Assembly (NCBI RefSeq): GCF_034702125.1
Contig: NC_085876.1
Coordinates: 18,908,014-18,972,013, forward strand
Source: Engraulis encrasicolus
Taxonomy: Eukaryota; Chordata; Actinopteri; Clupeiformes; Engraulidae
Direction of reading: 5' to 3'
Length of the DNA: 64,000 nt
Part shown: positions 1 to 55,345 of the stretch, piece after piece
Layout of the letters: each line of letters starts with the position of its first letter
How positions within the stretch are numbered: position 1 is the first letter of the stretch
Program-made: the position numbers and the translations under genes
The notes under the pieces: generated by a model
What the model was told of the DNA's origin: nothing
Database searches by the model: none
The model's input: only the letters and a program-made list of their open reading frames with translations

Positions 1-620
1 GCAGTAAAATTTGCTTTCCGGGGGGGGGCACAGCAACCTGTAGCCTAGGGGCCCCAGGGCATCTTAATCTAGCCCTGCCGACCTTAGCTCTCGTGCAAGA
101 GCACAACCCAAATCCCGCCCATCCCTGGTGATACGGCGTGAAACTAGAGTCCCTTTATGGTCTCTGCCTTAACCAGGTCTTTATTTCGGCCTCAACTCGG
201 ACTTGACCCCTCAAAGGCTCTGTCTTCTTGACTTGGTGTTGACTGCTTTTGAAAACCAATAGTCTAGGTCTGAACTCAACCGACAAGCCTGTCTCCACAA
301 AGCCAGTCTTGTCCCCAGACCTACACCCAAGTCTAGTCTTGGTGTAATTTATATTAATTTAATGATTAATAATTTTACTTCATAGACAAATTAAAATGTG
401 TGTGAAATCGTATTAAGATCCCAGTAAACTGTCCAATTCCAAACTCTCCAGTTTTCCTTTCATGCCTATCGCCTTATTTCACACACATCACCCTGAATAA
501 TGACAATAATCTTCTTACCCACCAGTCATTGAGATACCCATCATGCAAAGTCAAGCAGGAGATACATTCTCAGCACACTCACTCAAAAGCACTCATACTT
601 CTTATCACTAACCACACAGC

Positions 621-747
<127 letters not shown>

Positions 748-1300
748 ACGCGTGTGTCTGTGTACATATACAGTACATAAATACAGTGCTGTGCAGATAA
801 ACTGGTTTAACACAGAAAACCATGAAGACGTTCAATTACGTTTGTATATAATATCCCAAACACTCCTGATATTACCATCATTGATGAAACAAATAGAACC
901 GTGACCATTGTTGAAATAGGCTGCTCTTTTGATTTATATATGGACACTTGTTTTAATGACAAAATGTTTAAGTACCAGCCACTTCTTGAATCAATCATGA
1001 ATCTTGGCTATAACTGCAAATTAATTGTTCTAGTGTTTGGAAGCCTTGGACATGTACATAAACTGGTCATGCGAGGACTGCAACTGTGTGGATTATGCAA
1101 AAAGAGTGCAAAGGGACTTGCCAAATTTTGCTCAGTTTCTGCCATAATTGGCAGCCTGAGACGGAGATGTCACACCTATCCATAGAGACTGGACTTATTT
1201 TCTGTTTATCATCAATCTTGCCAATCTACAGGACTTTTTTCCAATACTGTTTGGATCTGTAATCCTTCCCTGTGTGGCGATCCAAATAAAAGTACTAAAC

Positions 1301-1311
1301 TGTGTGTGTGT

Positions 1312-1370
<59 letters not shown>

Positions 1371-1388
1371 TGAGTGTGTGTGAGCACG
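1301..1388. repeat. (GT)n microsatellite, interrupted
   Basis: GT dinucleotides with GC and GA interruptions over about 88 bases. Confidence 0.95.
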
Positions 1389-2290
1389 TGTGTGTACTGA
1401 ACCAATATACCCACATGAGGCCACTGCTATTGGAGCACACCAACAAGGTGGGGCCCTCGCTCCATGTGGGGCCCAAATCCTGGACCCCACATGTTTTGAC
1501 CCCTTTTTCTGGGTATACATAGTTTTGTTGTTACTGGTAAAAGTAAAAGTGTAAAAACATTTCCTCACTGACAGGTTAAGGTTAGGGATTGTTTTGGTTT
1601 GGGCACAATTAAGCATTGTTTAACTATTGTTAACTTAAGGTTAATATGAATGGAAGTCAATGGGAGGGCCCCAAAGATATTAGGGTGGGGCTGTGTGTGT
1701 GTGTGTGAGATATGCCTTGGTTGAATGTATGTAAGAGTGAGTTATATGATTAATATTATATTATAAGTGCAATGATGTGTGTAATGTCTAGTGTGTTCTC
1801 TGTTCTGTATTGATGTATGCATGCTACTGGACACCTTAATTTCCCGCGGGATTAATGATGGTACTCTACTACTCTATTCAACTCTCCAACCTGTTGCACT
1901 TCACAGCATTGACCTGAAGATGGCAACCAAGCTCTAATAGACCACAGCACACTACAGCCATTTTTCTGACAGGGCATGTCTAAACAATCACCAAATAATC
2001 AGAACAGTGGGCTAACCTCGGATCGATATGTTAGAAATGTACTCAAATGAATATATCTGCAAAGGTGCAATTTGTACTGGCCAGGGGGTTGCCTTTATTG
2101 TGTTCATTGACACCACATGTTCTGCACACAATTGTTTGTCTCATCTTTGTACACACATTGAAAGCTGTAGCATTCAGACATTTGTAGCAAACAATATTCA
2201 TAAAGCATCATAATGACAACGAAGCCGCAAAACCATCGACTTGGGATGAAATAACGAGAAAACTAGTGATTGTTTTCATTGCTAGGTGTT

Positions 2291-2527
2291 TTTTTAATTG
2301 GCGCATGCGTGGTTGGTATGTATGGTCCTGACGCATGCTCGGTTAAATATCCACAGGATCTACTTTAAATCACTCAGAAGACAACGCTCCATCGAAGGGC
2401 TGAGGACATCCACGCTCCTCTTCCATTTCTTAAATTAGCCCTACAAAGCTTCGCGATACCGCCCCCAATTTCAGTGTCGGTACGGAGCCGCCAGGCCGGG
2501 ACAGAGACGGAGAGAGAGCCCTCGGCC
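2291..2527 (+). promoter_or_regulatory. ago4: ago4 CpG-rich promoter and 5' UTR region
   Basis: Sequence composition changes from AT-rich to CpG-rich here and stays so past exon 1. Two GCATGC-centred sites, gcgcatgcgt at 2301 and acgcatgctc at 2331, resemble the NRF1 palindrome common in vertebrate housekeeping promoters. The start codon at 2528 sits in a strong Kozak context (cggccATGG). No TATA box at a fixed distance was seen, which suits a CpG-island promoter. The transcription start cannot be placed from sequence alone. Confidence 0.55.
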
Positions 2528-46448
<43,921 letters not shown>

Positions 46449-46490
46449 CCAACACACCCCAACCAGCAAAGAGACAAGAGACCTTCCCTT

Positions 46491-46522
46491 TCTCTCTCTC
46501 TCTCTCTTTCGCTCTCTCTCTT

Positions 46523-46593
<71 letters not shown>
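46491..46593. repeat. (CT)n microsatellite in 3' UTR
   Basis: About 50 CT units with a few ttt interruptions. Confidence 0.96.
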
Positions 46594-46595
<2 letters not shown>

Positions 46596-47321
46596 AACAC
46601 AAAACAAATCTATTTCGTTCATCTACTTTTCTTTACTTTTTGTTTCTTTTTTGTTTTCGATCATTTATAATTCTGTCTCTCGCTCTCTCTCTGTCTCCTA
46701 TTCTCTGTCTCTACGTGTGTGCGCGTGTGGCTTTTTTCTCTGCGACGGAGATGTTCTGTAAAGCCAGAGTTGCGGGGATGGTCGTCTGTCCAAGTCCAGC
46801 AGACACCTCCCCCCGCCCCTCCCCCCCAATGACAGAACCTCCGTCTTGTACCAGCAATCCAGCACTGAGAGGCTTTTGGGTTTTTGAAATTGCACACAGA
46901 AAAACAAAATCGGAAAAAGACACAAAAAAAAAATCCCACACATGCACGCTCGAAAAACCCAAGTGGAGCCATTTTTTTTCCCCTACATTTTGAATGTTGA
47001 AATGTATTGTCAATCATTTATTTTTGTGGTTCTTTTATGGTTTTAATTTTCATTTTCATTTTGTAAAGAATTCACTGAGCGCAAGTGGCACCTGCCCCGC
47101 TGCCCAGCGGGTGGCAGGTGAAGCTTTGGGCTCTCTCAGCTAAGCAGGACTCTCTTCACTCTTACCTCAAGCCCCACGGGGCAACAGAAATGTCACAAAA
47201 TGTCTATTGGGCAGCAAGCGGGCGGGCGGGTGAGGGGAGGGTGGGTTAGTTATACGGTGGGGCATTTTAAACTTTCAAAGGTGATGACAATGATTTCTTT
47301 TCCTTCTTATTATCTCTATCT

Positions 47322-47394
<73 letters not shown>
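47322..47394. repeat. (CT)n microsatellite in 3' UTR
   Basis: About 36 uninterrupted CT units. Confidence 0.97.
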
Positions 47395-47396
<2 letters not shown>

Positions 47397-48610
47397 TCTT
47401 TGTTCGTTCCTTTTTACAACTGTGTTTTAACTTTTTTCTCCTCTACAAAATCTTTTACAAGCGAGGTGACCTGGGTAGCTCATTGCCCATTGCTACTACT
47501 CCTACTATCTCCTGTTCAGCGAAAACTAGCTGCAAGTGCTGGTGTGCGTGTGTGTGTCTGTGTGTCTGTACGTGTGTGTGTCTGTGGGTCTGTGGGTCTG
47601 TGTGCATGTGTGTGTGTGCATGAAGACGTGTGCGTTTCATGGCAGGCCACTGAATTGTAAAGGGAAACCAAGGAGATAACTGCTGTACATGCCTCAGTTG
47701 TTGTTTTTATATTTACACACGCATATATAAATATATATGAATAGTAACGTCTATATAAACGTCTTTTCGGTAGATTTTACTGACTTGCATAAGCTGTCGG
47801 TGGTTTTGTAGCAGGCTCAAGTATTGTGTTCCTTTAGAAAAAAAAAATGAAAAAAATTAAAAAGGCGTGTGTGTGGCAGGCTTCGAACAGGCATTCTGGA
47901 AGTCACACTCGTTGCCGCGGCGACGTGATGTCCAGGGTGACGACCGTGTGCTGTCGTTTTGGGTTTTTTTAACACAGCAACGAGGTTGAGGTATGAGGAA
48001 ATGGGCAGACGTTGTTGCATTTTGACATTTTCAGGTGAATTGCAACCGCTAGTCTGGTCAGCTAAGCGCTAAGACCCTTTTGGTCTTCCTGGTTTGAAGG
48101 TTTTGTCTTGTTGTCGACGTGGCAGGGCAAGGCAAGCAGTGGGCACTCACAATCTATCTCTCTTATTTTCCACCCCTCACACCTTTTATGCATTTATGAA
48201 TTCAGATCAGATTTGTAAGAGTTTAATATAAATAAGAGACTTTTTGTGACTTATCTTAACTGTTCTTAGAGTTAGAAAATGCATCGTTGTTGCTCTTGTT
48301 AACTGTTGTTGTTTATTATAAATGATCGTGATGGTGATGAGTTTGGGAGAGGAGAGCAACGCAACGATGTTGGAGATTGGAGGCTTGTTGAGTTGAAGAC
48401 GCTTGCGGTGCTCTCGGCAGAGTTGATTTATTTATAGTTGTGTGCAGGTCTGTTTGTGGGACGTGCGTGCATGAGTAGTGTTGTTGGATAGCGGGGTGGG
48501 CCAGGGGAGTATACTAAGAACATGGGTTAAGTGATGAACCAGACTTCGTTAACCTACAGTAAGTGGTAAACTTACTAATAGATATACCAGCAGGTGTCAT
48601 TTAGTTAAGA

Positions 48611-48843
48611 AGGCTCCAGGCTCTTCTATTAGATGATTTACATCAACCACAAGGTTAACTTAACCTGGGGCCTATACTGAGGAGCTGGTTCAGGAGTAAA
48701 CTAGGCGAAGTCAAGAGGTAAATCATCTAATAGAAGAGCCTGGAGTCACCATTGAGGCTCTTCTATTAGATGGTTTGCCTCTTAACTCCTGAACCAGCTT
48801 CTTATACCTCTCTGGTTTACTCCTGAACCAGCTTCTTAGTATC
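48611..48843. repeat. Foldback repeat with ctcttctattagatg motifs
   Basis: The stretch aggctcttctattagatgat and its reverse atcatctaatagaagagcct form an inverted pair. The first motif recurs a third time. Fragments of the same family are at 28495-28600 and 60576-60650. Confidence 0.75.
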
Positions 48844-50044
48844 CCGCCCGGGCGTTTTGGAGAGAGGGATTTGGGTTCGAGAGCTTGCTCTCCTTTCAGC
48901 TTCTGATGGCTGTTCTTTTAACTCTGTAGATGGAGTCGGTTTGTACGTTAGACTTTGACTAAGCTTTGACTATTTAGACTTTTCTTGTTTTTGTTTTTAT
49001 TATTATTATTATTATTACTATTATTTAGTTAACCTTTATCCTCACATCGACTTCTCGTCCTAAAGAGTGGACACGTGGTCGTTCAATTGCACTGTTTCAG
49101 GATCTTGCCAACTGGTTTCGCAGAGGCATTTCTCTTCTCCTTCTCTTTTTCTTTTCTTTTTTTTGGTTCTTTGTTGTTTTTAGGTTGCAGATCATTTGCT
49201 TGTATGTTTTATTAAATGGTTGAATCATTATGTTTGGCAGAGTGCAACTTTTCAAAAAGTGACAATCATCAGAGTTTAAAGGAGATGAAATAAAAACTAG
49301 CAGAAGCTGACGAGCAAGAAACGAAGGAAGCAGCAGACAGTGGTTTTTCAGTTTTTACACTTAACAAAAAAAACAAAAAACAAAAACAGTTTCTATCCTT
49401 ATCGTGTGTATTTGACCATGTGTATCTATATCTATTGCTAAGTCTGTACTTCTAAATGTTGGTGTTCCCTTTTTTGATTTATTTGTGTAAAAACGTGGAG
49501 AAAACGTTGAAAAATAAGCCGATTTTTAATGCCAGCCATTGGTTCATTCAGTCTTCATAAGCACTGCCCCTCACTGATTGGATGATTAACTTGCCAGAAA
49601 GGGAGGAGTCCCTTAATGGGCTCTGCTTATTGGCTTGTTGGTTTTCGCGTAGAGGTGTCCATTTGTACGTGTGTGGGGTGGGGTTGTGGGTAGGGCCTGA
49701 TGCCTATGGGTGTGGTCAGTGTACGGGGTGGGGTATGATGAACTAGTGGGTGTGGTCTGTGTACTGTGTTGTGGGAGGGTCTAGTGGGCGTAGGTGTGGT
49801 CATTGTAAGGGGACGGCGGGGGGGCGGGGGGCTCCACGCCCCCGGCAGGGAGGGCGGCGTTCGGCAGAAACCCTTTTGTAATAAACCACCGGTTAAAGCA
49901 GCAGGTTTGCTATGAATGAGTTTGAGCGCCGCACCTCCGGGGGGGCGTAGAGAACCCCGACCCGGACCAAGATGGCGGGGTGGGGGATAGAGGGAAGTAG
50001 AGATGGAGAGGAGGGTGGGCAACTTGGATTCATCAGTTGGTACA

Positions 50045-50168
50045 ATCGTGATGAAGCAGTGCTGCTTTTGCTAGGCAGCGAGCATGCACACTTTCTAACC
50101 AGAATGCATCAAACTGGCAAAGTGTGCATGCCCACTGCCTAGCAAAAGCAGCACTGCTTCATCACGAT
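50045..50168. repeat. Foldback, 50-bp arms, in ago4 3' UTR
   Basis: Left arm 50045-50094 starts atcgtgatgaagcagtgctg. Right arm 50119-50168 is its reverse, with 48 of 50 bases pairing and a 24-base loop. If transcribed it makes a long near-perfect hairpin. Confidence 0.9.
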
Positions 50169-50184
50169 CATGCCCAGTGCCACT

Positions 50185-50288
50185 TATTCCAAGTGAGCAG
50201 GTTTTACCTGTCCAATTGAAAAAGGCCAATGCCAGGTGGTGTGCTTACCTGTTTGAGTTGGACAGGTAAAACCAGGTAGCTTGGAATA
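50185..50288. repeat. Second foldback, 31-bp arms
   Basis: Left arm tattccaagtgagcaggttt, right arm aaaccaggtagcttggaata, with four mismatches and a 42-base loop. It lies 16 bases after the first foldback. Confidence 0.8.
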
Positions 50289-50884
50289 TGTGACGCTGGA
50301 GTGAATGTAGTGTTACCTGGCTGCTCATTACTACATTAGGCATTTCATGGCCCAAGGCCTCCTCTTCTCGAAAACCACACAACCTCTCCCAATGCTGGCT
50401 CCACCATTTCCTCACAAAATACACCTCAATTTCCTATCAGGTGTTGTCTTTTTTTTTCCACTTTCAAACTCATCACTGCAGAAGCAATATAAACCCGACC
50501 TAATGTTTCTTGATATTGCTTTTTGTTTTCTCTTTTCAAAAAAGGCTGTAACTGCTTGTTCTGTATGTTGCCATGACTGTTGGTTTGATCCCTTACGATG
50601 TGCGTATTTCTTGTGCTAGTTTTTTAATTTTGACTTCTTTTCTATCTTTCCTCATGTGTTGCTCGTCTCAATCAGTGGACAAAAATGTGCTTTTTTGATG
50701 GATTAGATCTTTAGGCTTCGTTAAATCGTTTAAACGACAAAAAAAACCTTTTTAGACCTTGCTCGCTTGCATGCCAGAGTTATTTGTCCTTTATGATAAA
50801 AATCAAGAAGAGTAAACTCTTATTAGAGATTATTTATTATGACAAACAGAAAGATCTTATAAAAGTTTCTCTTTTTTTAAAGAC

Positions 50885-50899
50885 AATAAAAACAATAAA
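50885..50899 (+). terminator. Poly(A) signals, possible ago4 end
   Basis: Two overlapping AATAAA signals (50885, 50894) in AT-rich DNA. One of several candidate ends. Confidence 0.35.
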
Positions 50900-51446
50900 A
50901 AGTATGTCAAAGTATTTTAAGTGAGACTTTTTGGGGTAGCAATATTCAGTGTCAGTTTTAACAACCGGTGAACAACAGAGGGCGCTGTAGGGAAGGAAAT
51001 GGCGATTTCTACAGATGTTATGTCAACCCTGTGGCACAAGCTGAGGTGGGGTGGGGGGGGGGGGGGGTGTTGGCATGGGGACGGCAGGTGTGCTGGGGGG
51101 TGTCTGGGGGGCGTGAGGGGGGTCGGTTACAGAGATGAGGTCTCTGGAGTCTTTTCATGCGCTCTCAAAAAGTCAAACGAGGTACATTCTTCAATCCGAG
51201 GCTGCTGAAGACTCACACCCACCCTCCCTCCCTCTCTCCCTCCCTCATCCTCCTCTTCTCTTCTCTCCCTCTCTCTGCTCTCCCTCTTTCCTCCTGCTCC
51301 TCTCTTTTCCTCGCACCCCACCCCCCCCTCTTTTTCTCCTCCTGTCCTCTGTTCTCCTGTTTGCTTATTGTGGCATTTTACCGTCCTCCACTGTCTGCCC
51401 ATGGTATCACCCCCACCCCCTTCACCTTGGGCATGTTTGTGGCAGC

Positions 51447-51550
51447 GCAGGCAGAAGCAGTCTGCCAAATTACCATGCATTCTGTTTGTACAATTCTGCT
51501 TTGAAATGGCGAAGTGTGCATGCGCGCCACGCAGACTGCCTCTGCATGCG
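51447..51550. repeat. Imperfect foldback (gcagaagcagtctgc)
   Basis: The left stretch cgcaggcagaagcagtctgc and right stretch gcagactgcctctgcatgcg form an imperfect hairpin with about 60 bases between. Shares gcatgc and gcagaag motifs with 50045. Confidence 0.5.
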
Positions 51551-52184
51551 TTCTAACGAACAGCACTGTTTCCCACCCACCTATCTACCCCCCTCGACCT
51601 CCACCTCTCCTTACATGCACTTCCCTGAAGTGGGTCTCAGCCCCCCACCCCTCCCCCTGGTAGGGCCCGCGTCAACAGGATTACCTCTTTTTAAATGTTT
51701 AGGTCTTTCCTTATACACCCCCCCCGCCACACACACACACACACACACCCTTGCCCCTCATCACCATCCTCAGACATCAACAGAGCATGATCTTATTATT
51801 TTTTACAAATTCATCTTTGATATCTATATATAAGGACTTGTTATTTGATGTAATTTAACTTTTTTTGTTATCCTTTTTGTTTTTTGTTCTTTCTTTTTTC
51901 AGTTTCTGATACTGGTGTGTAGCGCTGTGCTATTTTAACCCTAGTGTTCCAAGCTGTGTGACTCGTAGCAATGGGGGAGGTGAGGGTAGGGGTGGTGTCA
52001 GGGGGGGGCACCCTTGGGTTTGTGAGGGGGAAGAGCTGTGGGTGGGGGGTGTAATAGCCAGACTTCTGACAGGGTGCTTGGGTCAGTTGCTGTATTGCTA
52101 AAGTGACATGTTAAAATCCTTTTTTTGTTTTATTATTTTTTTTAGCCTGCAGGGAATATTTGTGTTTTATTGTGCAAACTAAGT

Positions 52185-52190
52185 AATAAA
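52185..52190 (+). terminator. Poly(A) signal, possible distal ago4 end
   Basis: AATAAA followed by gtatttgtgtgtgtac, a GU-rich downstream element. The most distal convincing signal. Confidence 0.4.
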
Positions 52191-52747
52191 TCGGTATTTT
52201 AATGCCTCTCTCAAGCAGCTGTATTTGTGTGTGTACTTATTTCACTCTTTGGCCTTCATACTGGTTTTAGAGCACAAGACCTCTAGTAGAACTGCTGTTT
52301 CCAGGGCGAACAGTTATGGCGTTCCGCACCAGTTATGTTAACTAAAGTGCTAATCTGTGAACCGTTCGCATTTTATACTGATTTCTGCACTTTTCCGCAT
52401 GTGACTTGTGTGTTACCAGAGATGTTATCCAGATGAGCCTGACGTCCACGTTGTCATAACAGTTCGCAGTGTGCACGTTACGAGCCAACTTTCTGTTTCC
52501 TGGAGACCAATGTAACACCAATATATTTGCTGGGCACGAGACAAAGTAATCTGAAAGGGCCTCCCTGTACGTTTTACATACTATATATTGAGAAATAAAA
52601 GGAGGCCCTTTCAGATGACTTTCAAAGGGGTATATTGTCCCGGACCTGTTTGTCCTCTCCCTGCTACACATGAATTCCACTAGGGGGCAGTATTCACTAA
52701 GGAGCCAGAGGATGCCTCATGAGAAAACATGAGACGGGGACAACACT

Positions 52748-53053
52748 GCGTGTGCCTTCCAATATAATACCTTGCGTCCTCCACTTGTGCTTGGGGCCTC
52801 GCCCCGCCTTCTGGCCCCACCTCCGTGGAGAAAACAATAGTTTCCCCGCTGTCAGCCTAGCCAAAACAATTTTTGAGGGACTATTCTTCATTCACCATCC
52901 AGTTTGCAAATGAGAAATTGACTTTACAATTGAGCTTTTGCGAGATATTGAAATATAATGCTGTTGTCAGTGATGTCATCATGACATTACTTCCTGGTAC
53001 GAGGCCACAAGCACAAGTGGAGGACGCAAGGTCGCATATTGGAACGCACCCAG
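52748..53053. mobile_element. MITE foldback, gtgccttccaatat ends
   Basis: The left part cttgcgtcctccacttgtgc and right part gcacaagtggaggacgcaag are exact inverses. The family includes 9356-9531. Confidence 0.75.
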
Positions 53054-54067
53054 CGTCTTGGCAACACCGAATGACACTCTTAATTAATGGCCTCCCATTG
53101 GCACGATAGCTTTGCTCAGTAACTGGAGAAGGCTGATTACAGGCCATTATAGCCCGCGGTTGATGTATTCACAAATGCAACAAGAGGGAAGAAAATATAG
53201 GACAATAAATGGCAAAATAGCCTAAAGGCCTTAGTGTACTCCATTTTTTTAAGGCACAGAGAAAACCACTGAGAAAAATGTTTCTTTTCTGTTTCCAGTC
53301 GACTCATTTCTAATTTTTAGTAGAACATTATTACAGTTTCGTCAAACCAAATGTTGCAAGCGTTTATCCAAAAATAACATTTTGTTGTATGTTAGGAGGA
53401 GCATTTCACTTCAAAATCCCATGCCCCCATACCCCCTCTCTCCTCCGCCTTCCATCTAGCTGTCTTCTCTTTGTGTATCCCACCTCATTCATTTCCTGAG
53501 TCCTGTGTCCCATCCCTGTATCCATGGCCACTGTTGCCATGGAGAGAAGGCCACACGAGGAAGGAAACTTGAGCTGGGGATCTTGTAGCCGTGATATTTA
53601 ATTCATCGACATGGACCCTGCTGATGCTACCTCTCTCCCTGCACTAGTATTTTGAGCATTCAAGATAAGGACAGAGTACACTGAACACCACTGAAATCCT
53701 TGACGAACAGCGTTTGTTGTAAGAAACATCCGGTTATTATAGAAAATCTACTACACAATAGTCCATCTATTTGGCCTAAAAATGTTCCTGGCTGCAATGC
53801 CTTTTTTTCGAATTCCAAATGGTTATTCGCCTAATGATATTAAAACAAGATTAGAGATAAAGCCAACTAATTTATGTGCTTACTTAGGCAGTCCGTGAAG
53901 TTTTTATTTCATGATAGCCACACAATCATGATTTGACTTAAAAACAATGTTTGTGATGTTAATAAATCATTAAGCTTTTTGGCTATGGTATCTGACAGGA
54001 AACAGTTCTCGACTGCTTCCCGCAATTCCAACTACACAGCCACAGGTGGAGCCAAGTCTTGAGGGTG

Positions 54068-54230
54068 TTGCAGTGGCGGAACAATTGAACACAGGGCCCC
54101 AGGGCACTGACACTGATAGGGCCTCCCATACAGCCTTCAAAGGCCATAATAGGGCCCCCACCACCAATACTGGAGGTCCATGGGCCCAGGGGCAAATGCC
54201 CTACTTGCCTCCCCTATATTTCCGCCCCTG
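54068..54230. mobile_element. gggccc-rich dispersed element
   Basis: Shares several ordered blocks (ggaacaattg, ccaccaccaatac, gggcccaggggcaaatg) with 33752-33908. Confidence 0.6.
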
Positions 54231-54589
54231 GGGTGTTGGCTGCATCTGCTTTTCAACTTTGGGGCCTTTCAACTTCCCTCACACCTTTCCAGTGAAACAC
54301 CCTTTTCATATCTTTATTATTCTCTCTTTAAACTGTGTTCCGCAACGAGAAATCTGGGCATAAGCTTCCCCTGTTCCCTCGTACCGTTGCAGTGAAAACA
54401 ATCATGTTCACTTTGTATATCATGTTCACCCTTTGTATATCATTATTATTAAAGACTCTTTTATCTCTTTAAACTGTGTCATACAACAAGAAATCGCTTC
54501 CCTTTTCCTTCACACCTTTCCAGTGAAAAACAATCACTCTCACACACAGGCCCCCTCTTCGTCCCTTTAATCCCTTTGTGCAGAGCCTC

Positions 54590-55000
54590 TGTTATAACCT
54601 AAATTGTCACCAAAATTGTTATGACCAACTTTTAATCAGTTACTGTAAGATCAATTCTAATATTTAGTTAAAACTTGGTTCTCCTTTCTGTATGTTTCTG
54701 GTTAAACTCCGTTTCTGTGTGCACTCTCGTGAACACCTGCAAGGCTGCCTCTGCTACTGACAAGAGGGTAGGGGAGTGTTCTCTCCCTACTGTACATTGT
54801 GACCCCTGTGTTTTTCCATTCATTCTGTGCTGCTTAATAAACGGCCTACTGGGAAGGAGAGACAGAGAGACAGAGGATGCCATGCGAGGAACATGTTTTC
54901 CAGAGCTACTCGCTGTCTCCTTTCGTGAAAGCCAATTGCAAACTCTGATCAACTTGTCGTGGTCTCATCTAATTCATTAGTTTAATTAATTTCCTTAACA
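54590..55000 (+). mobile_element. LTR-like segment with primer-site-like end
   Basis: Begins tgttataacc and ends ttccttaaca, the TG...CA pattern of LTRs. AATAAA lies at about 54836 in the expected inner position. It is followed directly by taattggtccttcgagccgg, which looks like a tRNA primer binding site. No gag or pol follows, so this would be a solo or truncated LTR. Reading is from pattern only. Confidence 0.45.
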
Positions 55001-55242
55001 TAATTGGTCCTTCGAGCCGGATTAATTTCCTTACCAGTTATGTAAGGCTCTCTGCACTGTCATAGTTAGAAATGTTGCTATGATGTAGGTAAGTCATTTC
55101 AGCAAGGAGTGAACAGGCCCGCTGACGGGCACGTCTGCACAAAGAGGCTGCAGAGCATTTTCTCTCTTTAACGATGATGCACAATAAAGCAGGGCCAAAG
55201 CCTGTCTCCCATCCTCTTGTGTTTGTGTGGAGGTACCACGCA

Positions 55243-55345
55243 CTGATGAAGGCTTGTTAGCCGAAACGCGTTTGCTTTTTGGACATGGTGGTAATATAAA
55301 TAAATAATGAGACGCAGTTTGTGAGTGCGGATTTCTTCTTCCTTA
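55243..55345 (+). other. Hammerhead-like motif, best consensus
   Basis: CTGATGA (55243), stem GGCT/AGCC (55251-55262), GAAA (55263), then CGCGTTTGC. GCA just before the core can pair with TGC after it, ACG with CGT, leaving U at the cleavage position. AATAAA follows. Closest relative is 20919. No flanking duplication was found. Confidence 0.55.

Larger units (their letters stand above)
46449..52210 (+). other. ago4: Probable ago4 3' UTR
   Basis: No ORF of interest. The region is AT-rich with CT repeats (46491-46593, 47322-47394), a repeat of the ctcttctattagatg family (48611-48843) and two foldbacks (50045-50288). AATAAA lies at 49289, 50885, 50894 and 52185. The last is followed within about 35 bases by GT-rich sequence, so the longest transcript may end near 52.2 kb. 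Vertebrate Argonaute genes commonly have long 3' UTRs. The true end is not provable here. Confidence 0.4.
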
